A stretch of DNA of 26,668 nucleotides, from positions 1-26,668 of IMG/VR virus record IMGVR_UViG_3300010354_000525; one strand, given 5' to 3'. Position 1 is the first letter of the stretch; every line of letters begins with the position of its first letter. This document shows positions 22,050-26,668 of the stretch, in pieces. A program made the position numbers and the translations under genes. Below the pieces are notes generated by a model, which worked only from the letters and a program-made list of their open reading frames with translations, ran no database searches and was not told the DNA's origin. Origin of the DNA: a virus.

Positions 22050-22961
22050 TCACTCTTTATTATTTTGAAGGTATTGTTCATATGCTGATTTGAATGATTG
22101 ATTACGCAACACAGGTAATAAGTTTCCTATCTTCATACCATGTACTGCTATGATGTTCAACACACCGCCATTGCCAAATATATTATAACTACTGTTGTTA
22201 TAATTGTTTGGATTGTAGTTTGCGCATGGAAACCAATATAATTTATAGTCCATTGCTGATAGCATGTCGTATATCTCATCTAGTTCAGTTCCATGTGCTT
22301 CATAAAAGATCACTGGTTTATATTCATGTATTGTCTTTACCATACCACGCAACACAGATAGTTCATGCCCTTCAACATCAATCTTTACTATGTCGGGTGG
22401 ATATAGTTCATCCATATCGTCAATACATACTGTCTCACAACTTTGACCAGGTACATTCAAGTACATCTCGCCATAATTGCCTGGAACAGTTGTGTCAAAA
22501 TCTTGTATCGTTGTAGTACCTTTTTTATCGCTTACAGCATATGGATATACCATAACATGTGGCATGTTCACAAGATTTTTCTTCAACAGTTCTAAATTCT
22601 TACTGTTTGGCTCAAATGCTTCAACATACTTACACCAACGAGCGAATGCTGTAGTATGATAGCCAATGTTTGCGCCTATGTCATAGATCACGCAATCATT
22701 ATTTTTTACAAAATGTTTTAGGCACTCTAATTCTAATTCTGTGTACTCACCATAGTAGGCAAGACTGCGACCTATGATCGTATCATTCTTATAGTAATAG
22801 AATGGGTGCTGATAGCGTGTGCGTGTGACACCTATAGTGTTATCTAACATGACTGGTTCAGTTAGCAATTTAGTATCTGGCACAGATATATCTAAAGGTG
22901 TTACCGTGATATCACTGGCTAAAGTAAATTTGCTATTATCGTAAATTGTTTCACTTATCAT
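22050..22961 (-). CDS. FkbM-family methyltransferase
   Basis: A 303-residue protein with the S-adenosylmethionine-binding motif VIYDIGANIGYHT (91-103), strand 2 with VEAFEPNS (113-120), and the FkbM signature DIVKIDVEGHELSVLRG (190-206). FkbM proteins usually methylate sugar hydroxyls. The first 90 residues and the Asn/Tyr-rich C-terminal stretch (about 245-263) are less conserved. The gene sits alone between the small genes and the terminase genes, with AAGGAG about 8 nt before the ATG. The target could be a host surface sugar, a virion glycan or something else; the sequence does not say. Confidence 0.9.
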   Translation of the reverse strand: MISETIYDNSKFTLASDITVTPLDISVPDTKLLTEPVMLDNTIGVTRTRYQHPFYYYKNDTIIGRSLAYYGEYTELELECLKHFVKNNDCVIYDIGANIGYHTTAFARWCKYVEAFEPNSKNLELLKKNLVNMPHVMVYPYAVSDKKGTTTIQDFDTTVPGNYGEMYLNVPGQSCETVCIDDMDELYPPDIVKIDVEGHELSVLRGMVKTIHEYKPVIFYEAHGTELDEIYDMLSAMDYKLYWFPCANYNPNNYNNSSYNIFGNGGVLNIIAVHGMKIGNLLPVLRNQSFKSAYEQYLQNNKE

Positions 22962-23148
22962 TGAATCGCTCCTTATATGCGTTATGTATTGCTATGAAGC
23001 GAGGATGGTCACTACATTGTAACGCAATGTTTGCGTATGTTGCTTGTGCCATAACCTCTTCATTAGTTTTGATAGCGTGTATCAAATTCTTTACAACTTG
23101 TGGGTTGTTCAATCTTTCAAATAGGTACATGTCTCTACTATGCGGCAT
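22951..23148 (-). CDS. Small conserved-looking protein of unknown function
   Basis: A 65-residue, mainly helical protein (MPHSRDMYLFERLNNPQVVK...). The start has AGGAGA 5 nt upstream, inside the end of the upstream gene (11-nt overlap), and its own end overlaps the methyltransferase start by 11 nt. Coupled translation supports that it is real. No motif recognised. Confidence 0.65.
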   Translation of the reverse strand: MPHSRDMYLFERLNNPQVVKNLIHAIKTNEEVMAQATYANIALQCSDHPRFIAIHNAYKERFNDK

Positions 23149-23365
23149 TATCTTCTCCTATCTTGCCTATTGTGAACTTACCACAGCAGGCTCTCTTGTA
23201 TTCGTAACCATACTTCAACAATTGTTTTTTGATGGCATCTTTGATACGGTTATAGTCCTCGTGCGTCATCATGGACCAACGCTGAAATGTTTTGGCCTTC
23301 AATAGTATTCTATGTTCGTCCATAGTTTCTATTTCATTGATCGCACTATCGGTAGGATAACTCAT
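23138..23365 (-). CDS. Small protein of unknown function
   Basis: A 75-residue protein, helical (AKTFQRWSMMTHEDYNRIKDA) with a C-terminal CCGKFTIGKIG segment. The ATG overlaps the upstream stop as TAATG, and GAGG stands about 10 nt upstream. It is part of a run of small coupled genes. No family recognised. Confidence 0.65.
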   Translation of the reverse strand: MSYPTDSAINEIETMDEHRILLKAKTFQRWSMMTHEDYNRIKDAIKKQLLKYGYEYKRACCGKFTIGKIGEDNAA

Positions 23366-23715
23366 TAGATATAGACCTCTACATAATCGCTAGGATTATC
23401 TTCTGGATCTAATCCATCCCATAATGTGCCATCACTAATTCTTTTTAGTTTACGCACACCATTTTCTTTGAGCATATGTTGATTCTTCTCGTTCCACATG
23501 CGTACTACATCCCAATAGCGTTCTGTGCCTAATATGATGCGCAATTGTGATTTACTGTCCTCAACAGTAGGGTTTATATCAAACTTACTTGTGCTGACCG
23601 TGCTACAAAACTCCACACACTTGTCTACCTCATAGTCATTCATGTAAGGCGATAGTTCAACTACCATTCGTTCAAAGTTTCGTAGATTATTAGTGGATAG
23701 TTTGGATGTTGACAT
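23365..23715 (-). CDS. Protein of unknown function
   Basis: A 116-residue soluble protein, helical in the middle and acidic at the end (DGLDPEDNPSDYVEVYI). The start at 23715 lies 26 nt inside the upstream gene with GAGG about 9 nt before it. The next start overlaps its TAA stop. Its place before the packaging genes suggests an early or middle function, but nothing in the sequence identifies one. Confidence 0.65.
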   Translation of the reverse strand: MSTSKLSTNNLRNFERMVVELSPYMNDYEVDKCVEFCSTVSTSKFDINPTVEDSKSQLRIILGTERYWDVVRMWNEKNQHMLKENGVRKLKRISDGTLWDGLDPEDNPSDYVEVYI

Positions 23716-23962
23716 TTTTCATTGCCTCTGTTGCTAATTGTACCTGCTCACGGACCTCATACTCACTCAATAGTCCGCCTAGAAAAACTGTTATGCTCTT
23801 CATGCCTAGTATCTGTAAGTCCAATTGTTTCACATCCTCTTCCGATAATTTTGATGTATCAATGTTTGATAGCATGTTGAGTACATCGTGTACATCGTTC
23901 ATCAAGGGTTTTACATCTACCCATACCTTATCTTCCATTTTTTTGAGCGTATAACGATTCAT
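23690..23962 (-). CDS. Small helical protein of unknown function
   Basis: A 90-residue protein from the ATG at 23962 (MNRYTLKKMEDKVWVDVKPL), one base after the upstream stop; a longer open frame to 24073 exists but the nearer start fits the operon spacing better. It contains leucine-rich amphipathic helices (LNMLSNIDTSKLSEEDVKQL), suggesting oligomerisation. No family recognised. Confidence 0.6.
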   Translation of the reverse strand: MNRYTLKKMEDKVWVDVKPLMNDVHDVLNMLSNIDTSKLSEEDVKQLDLQILGMKSITVFLGGLLSEYEVREQVQLATEAMKNVNIQTIH

Positions 23963-23963
23963 A

Positions 23964-24113
23964 TCATTTACCACCGTTGTGTTTGTATCCACTACTGTAG
24001 GCAGCACGCCCTTGTTTTTCAGCGTCCTCACGCTTACGATATACTTTTCCACGGTTACCCCACTGATAACCAATTATCTTACCACTGTTGTTTCTAACTT
24101 CTTTGACTGGCAT
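23964..24113 (-). CDS. Small basic protein, recurrent phage type
   Basis: A 49-residue protein from the ATG at 24113, with a perfect GGAGG 6 nt before it. It reads MPVKEVRNNSGKIIGYQWGN and continues with GKVYRKREDAEKQGRAAYSSGY. The pattern 'WG-x-x-GK-x-Y-x-x-x-x-x-A-x-x-Q-x-x-A-x-x-x-S-G' recurs in small phage proteins of unknown function. It is the second gene after the intergenic control region. No function can be given. Confidence 0.7.
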   Translation of the reverse strand: MPVKEVRNNSGKIIGYQWGNRGKVYRKREDAEKQGRAAYSSGYKHNGGK

Positions 24114-24114
24114 C

Positions 24115-24345
24115 TCAATCCTCCAAACTTTTTTTACTTTTAGGTCCTGTACAACTCTCAACATGACTATGAAAAGGTTTATTCACAGTGGCATAATGTT
24201 TTTGACAGTATGGACATTTGTATCCTACGATAAACCAACCGTTTTTTTTACGCTGGTAGAGGCGTACTGCGCACGGTGGAGCATCGTCGGTAAATTTTCC
24301 TGGCGTAACTGTGTTAGGCGCAAATTTTTTTTCATCTTTCTTCAT
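24115..24345 (-). CDS. Small zinc-finger-like protein
   Basis: A 76-residue protein with C44-x-x-C47 and H61-x-x-x-C65 in YKCPYCQKHY and HSHVESC, consistent with a C2HC zinc finger that may bind DNA, RNA or protein. The rest is charged (Lys-rich at both ends). It is the first gene after the 276-nt intergenic region. No clear ribosome site precedes the ATG, so a weakly translated or leader-dependent start is possible. A regulatory role is an inference from size and motif. Confidence 0.65.
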   Translation of the reverse strand: MKKDEKKFAPNTVTPGKFTDDAPPCAVRLYQRKKNGWFIVGYKCPYCQKHYATVNKPFHSHVESCTGPKSKKSLED

Positions 24346-24372
24346 TATTTACAACAAAATAGGTTCTAAATA

Positions 24373-24380
24373 TATTTATC
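24373..24380 (-). promoter_or_regulatory. GATAAATA box before the small-gene operon
   Basis: The minus strand reads GATAAATATA about 28 nt before the ATG at 24345, one base from TATAAATA, and shares ATAAATA with the other three candidate late boxes. Confidence 0.25.
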
Positions 24381-24432
24381 GTTGAAAAATTGAATGTTGG
24401 GAGAAAGAAGGCGTGCTATTTGCTCTGTAGCG

Positions 24433-24440
24433 TAGTGTAG
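24433..24440 (+). repeat. TAGTGTAG octamer, copy 1
   Basis: First of four TAGTGTAG octamers around the intergenic region (others at 24527-24534 and 24617-24624 inverted, and 24631-24638 direct). Here it extends to TAGTGTAGAT, the same ten bases as the copy at 24631-24640. Confidence 0.6.
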
Positions 24441-24526
24441 ATGCTATGCGTGTATATACATGAAAAAATAAAAATATATAAATAAATATACTCTTTTTTG
24501 TGCTCAAGTATTTTCTCACTACAGTA

Positions 24527-24534
24527 CTACACTA
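24527..24534 (-). repeat. TAGTGTAG octamer, inverted copy
   Basis: The plus strand reads CTACACTA within a run rich in CTAC units (CAGTACTACACTACTACTT), so partial copies flank it on both sides. Confidence 0.5.
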
Positions 24535-24591
24535 CTACTTTTCTACATTTCATCAAAAACCGTGTTCTAGGCGCCTATACGCAATTTTGAG

Positions 24592-24611
24592 CGTAGTACA
24601 GCCTTACTACG
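24592..24611 (-). repeat. Perfect 7-bp hairpin CGTAGTA/TACTACG
   Basis: CGTAGTA (24592-24598) and TACTACG (24605-24611) flank a 6-nt loop. It lies 3 bases from the next hairpin, making a tandem pair just after the DUF3987 gene. Confidence 0.65.
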
Positions 24612-24614
24612 GCA

Positions 24615-24640
24615 ATCTACACTATGCCTCTAGTGTAGAT
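24615..24640 (-). repeat. Perfect 10-bp hairpin ATCTACACTA/TAGTGTAGAT
   Basis: ATCTACACTA (24615-24624) pairs with TAGTGTAGAT (24631-24640) around a 6-nt loop and spans the stop codon of the DUF3987 gene. The arms are two of the TAGTGTAG octamers. There is no T-run after it on the minus strand, so it is not a standard rho-independent terminator; it may bind a dimeric protein or stabilise the mRNA end. Confidence 0.7.
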
Positions 24641-26208
24641 ACTGTAGTACTAGTGTTGTACTGATAAGTCATATACTTTCTACCATTGCTGTTAGTATGT
24701 TCAGTAGCAATCACAGTTTCGTTTTTGATTAGTTCCTCCAATAACTCACAAAATTGCTTGTCAGGCATGTTTTTTGGTTGAATTGTGATAGGTCCATTTT
24801 GTCTAACTTGACGCTTTGTAAACTCTTGCCCACATTTCTTTTTGAACCAACTCAACAGTAACTCGCTACCACTTGTCAAGTCAATGTCTTTATTGTTCAC
24901 GCCCAATTCTAAATTACATCTATGATCAATAAACATATTGATCAAGTCAATAGCGCATTGACTGTCATTCAACTTTACTGTGTTATGACCATTGTACACA
25001 GCAATCGTTGCCGCGATGCGTAATGTATGCTCATGTAAACGATTAGCAAAGCCCTCATACTTTTCTAATTTCGTTTGACCAATATTCTTGTTATCGTTAT
25101 AAAATTTCGCTAACAGATTATGACTGTCATCATCTAATTTGATGACGATAGGCTGTAACTCAAAATCTCTGTTCTCTACATAGTTTGCTCTTGTATGTAA
25201 TATTTCAGATAATCTATTCAGATAGAGTTGTAGATTCTGTCTTGCCTGTTTTGCTATATTGATCTTTTCTATATCGTCAGTACTGTACATGTCGGGCTTT
25301 TCAAAATCATCAATCTGACATATCAATATGCGATGCGTAAAGCCCTGCTCTTGGAACATTCTGTTGTTGAGTATGTCTTTGATCACATGACTTTGTACCA
25401 TAAACAATATATTGCCACGACGATTTTCTAATCGTACATAATCGTCTCTTGTACTGCGACTGATCATATCGCCATCCCACAATGAAGTTAGATTAGTTGT
25501 CATCTCTGTGCTACGACTGTTGTCTTGTTTCATGTTTTGAAACGCATGACTTGCGAAAAACTTGCCCGCTTCTGCGCTGATAATGCTGACATGTCCCTGA
25601 CTGATTAGTGTGTCAATAAGACCATTGACTGTGAACTTGTCTTGTATGTATCGTGCTGTCTCTACAGGCTTGGGCTTGTCTGGGAAAGGTGTATGTACGC
25701 CATTGTCTCTGTCATCTTCCCATTTCTTTATATCTTTCTTATACTTCTTATCTTCTGTTGTATAGCGCATATCTTCGTTAGATAATGCGTCAAACATATG
25801 CTTCTCGTAATCAACGATTGGACCTTTTAGTTCGCTATGTATCGTGCTTTTGCTGCCGCCAGTGCCCAACAATATAGTGATAAACAAACTGATTGGTCTG
25901 ACACCATACAAATTGCTATCAACATCATATAAATGCTGACAACTACTGTTAGCATATCCTAATAATGCTGATACACCGAACTCATAGGGTGTATTGTGTA
26001 ATGTCTTGAGGCTCTGTAGTGCGATTTTCATGGAAATTGGCAAGTTGCGACAAAAGTGTGGAAGATCGTTGAACTTGCTGTCATCATGCTGATAATTGTT
26101 GCTATCTTCGTTGACTTTTTGTACTACCTCAAAAACATCGTTTTTTGTTGGATTATTGATTTTGTTGCGTATCTCTATCAATTTGTCTGAAATTGGTGAA
26201 TTATTCAT
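24622..26208 (-). CDS. DUF3987-family P-loop replication protein
   Basis: A 528-residue protein of the DUF3987 type. Evidence: the variant P-loop LLGTGGSKST (113-122), where this family has G-x-S-G-x-R/K-K-S instead of a classical Walker A; the segment HVSIISAEAGKFF (about 206-218), resembling the family's 'S-x-E-x-G' strand; and GNILFMVQSHVIKDIL followed by EQGFTHRILI (about 265-295), like its 'V-Q-x-x-V-[IL] ... GF-x-x-R' part. The C-terminal 100 residues may be a winged helix-like domain. Family members are linked to phage replication as helicase- or primase-helicase-like proteins. The primase-like gene lies just upstream. The start has AGGAG 7 nt before it. The stop lies inside a hairpin. 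Confidence 0.8.
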   Translation of the reverse strand: MNNSPISDKLIEIRNKINNPTKNDVFEVVQKVNEDSNNYQHDDSKFNDLPHFCRNLPISMKIALQSLKTLHNTPYEFGVSALLGYANSSCQHLYDVDSNLYGVRPISLFITILLGTGGSKSTIHSELKGPIVDYEKHMFDALSNEDMRYTTEDKKYKKDIKKWEDDRDNGVHTPFPDKPKPVETARYIQDKFTVNGLIDTLISQGHVSIISAEAGKFFASHAFQNMKQDNSRSTEMTTNLTSLWDGDMISRSTRDDYVRLENRRGNILFMVQSHVIKDILNNRMFQEQGFTHRILICQIDDFEKPDMYSTDDIEKINIAKQARQNLQLYLNRLSEILHTRANYVENRDFELQPIVIKLDDDSHNLLAKFYNDNKNIGQTKLEKYEGFANRLHEHTLRIAATIAVYNGHNTVKLNDSQCAIDLINMFIDHRCNLELGVNNKDIDLTSGSELLLSWFKKKCGQEFTKRQVRQNGPITIQPKNMPDKQFCELLEELIKNETVIATEHTNSNGRKYMTYQYNTSTTVSTLEA

Positions 26209-26224
26209 GTATTTTCTCCTTTGT

Positions 26225-26668
26225 TCATATAATTCTGATTTTCTTATGTAAGTTTTTTACTGCTTGCTCTGTAGAAAGTTGTCGTGGCTTTCTCTCATAC
26301 TTGTGCTTACATTCTAGTTCATACATCTGTCTACTGTTGAGCCCACTCAACTTGATAAGTGTTGCTATCGTGGGACCTGTGTTTGCTTTATAAGCATGTA
26401 ATGTTTTTAGTTCTTTGTTTGTCTTATAGGGCCATAACATCTGTAACAATCGTGTTGCTTCACTCATTCCAAGTTCGCTAACAGTTGCCCAAGCAATAGT
26501 GCGCCATAGATCATAATCGCCCTGTAATGTACCAACACTAGTTCTGATCTTGTCGCATATGTCATATACGATGTCAAAACTATATTTGTTTCTGTCAACA
26601 TAATAACTTGACTCATGTTGTACATTGTCATACTTTGTATAGTCATTGAGTATAAGTTCTAACCAATA
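26225..26668 (-). CDS. Primase-like replication protein, C-terminal part (cut by right window edge)
   Basis: The frame is open from base 26668 to the TGA at 26227-26225, 147 codons, with no start visible; the internal ATG at 26467 is in frame but continuous coding sequence lies upstream of it (YWLELILNDYTKYDNVQHES, SVGTLQGDYDLWRTIAWATV). Segments like GDYDLWRTIAWATVSELGMS and LQMLWPYKTNK resemble the C-terminal helical domains that follow the catalytic core of phage and plasmid primases, but the identification is weak. The end lies 16 nt before the DUF3987 start, so the two genes form an operon. Confidence 0.65.
   Translation of the reverse strand, partial: YWLELILNDYTKYDNVQHESSYYVDRNKYSFDIVYDICDKIRTSVGTLQGDYDLWRTIAWATVSELGMSEATRLLQMLWPYKTNKELKTLHAYKANTGPTIATLIKLSGLNSRQMYELECKHKYERKPRQLSTEQAVKNLHKKIRII

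Larger units (their letters stand above)
24346..24621. other. Intergenic control region, candidate replication origin
   Basis: This 276-nt stretch has no plausible gene. It holds an AT-rich core (about 24450-24497, with the palindrome TGTATATACA at 24451-24460 and TATAAATAAATATA after it), four TAGTGTAG octamers counting the flanking sequence (two per orientation), the palindrome TAGGCGCCTA (24568-24577), and a hairpin at 24592-24611. AT-rich core beside repeated short binding sites and next to a replication gene is the layout of phage origins, but a transcription control region is equally possible. Confidence 0.5.

Noticed and set aside
21893-22081. A 62-codon minus-strand frame overlapping the small terminase start
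   Set aside because: It overlaps the well-supported small terminase for most of its length, and has no separate ribosome site.
24477-24484. TATAAATA on the plus strand in the intergenic region
   Set aside because: No plus-strand gene follows, and the surrounding bases are nearly all A/T, so a chance match is likely.
24475-24515. Possible sigma-70 promoter (TTGAGC, 17 nt, TATTTA) on the minus strand
   Set aside because: Both boxes match the consensus poorly, and AT-rich DNA gives many such matches.
26464-26646. A 60-codon minus-strand frame at the right edge
   Set aside because: The overlapping frame, open from 26668 to 26225, reads as ordinary protein sequence and continues into the accepted gene; the 60-codon frame is Met/Thr-rich and unlike the neighbours.
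1-26668. CRISPR array among the short repeats
   Set aside because: All regular repeats are in-frame protein repeats (9-nt or 30-nt units) with no unique spacers.

Overview
This window looks like the late (virion) half of a long-tailed, non-contractile (siphovirus-like) bacteriophage, plus the edge of its replication module. All genes I accept lie on the minus strand, so the functional order runs from right to left. They are tightly packed, with short ATGA, TGATG or TAATG stop/start overlaps and good Shine-Dalgarno sites. The DNA is AT-rich. The style (collagen-like fibres, Asn/Thr/Gly-rich structural proteins, an FkbM methyltransferase, a GNAT protein among the tail genes, a DUF3987 replication protein) resembles uncultured aquatic phages, but nothing here identifies the host. 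No tRNA, CRISPR array, insertion sequence, integrase or lysis gene was found.

Layout in transcription order. (1) 26668-24622: the 3' part of a primase-like gene cut by the window edge, then a DUF3987-type P-loop protein. (2) 24621-24346: the only sizeable intergenic region (276 nt). It has an AT-rich core, four TAGTGTAG octamers in both orientations and tandem perfect hairpins, and is a candidate origin or control region. (3) 24345-22951: six small uncharacterised genes, one with a C2HC zinc-finger-like motif. (4) 22961-22050: an FkbM-type methyltransferase. (5) 22035-16235: packaging and head genes, namely small terminase, large terminase, HNH endonuclease, portal, scaffold-like protein and major capsid protein. 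(6) 16208-14757: head-tail joining proteins and the major tail protein, followed by a hairpin terminator. (7) 14695-11054: a small helical protein, a tail assembly chaperone pair joined by a predicted -1 ribosomal frameshift, an HK97-gp10-like protein and the tape measure. (8) 11044-4250: a small membrane protein, two tail-tip proteins, a GNAT protein and a 1590-residue J-like tip protein with 25 tandem decapeptides. (9) 4224-1: an adaptor-like protein, an 837-residue fibre with collagen and YadA-head-like repeats, a structural protein, and the start of a second collagen fibre cut by the left edge.

The genes fit one programme. TerS/TerL, perhaps with the HNH protein, package DNA through the portal into a scaffold-built capsid. 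The connectors, tail tube, chaperones and tape measure (864 residues, predicting a tail of about 130 nm) build the tail. The J-like tip and collagen fibres contact the host. The clearest new observations are the complete frameshift signal at 14200-14148 (GGGAAAA, 5-nt spacer, 12-bp stem), the iteron/hairpin region at 24346-24640, and ATAAATA motifs (two of them the exact T4-type late promoter box TATAAATA) in the gaps before late gene groups.
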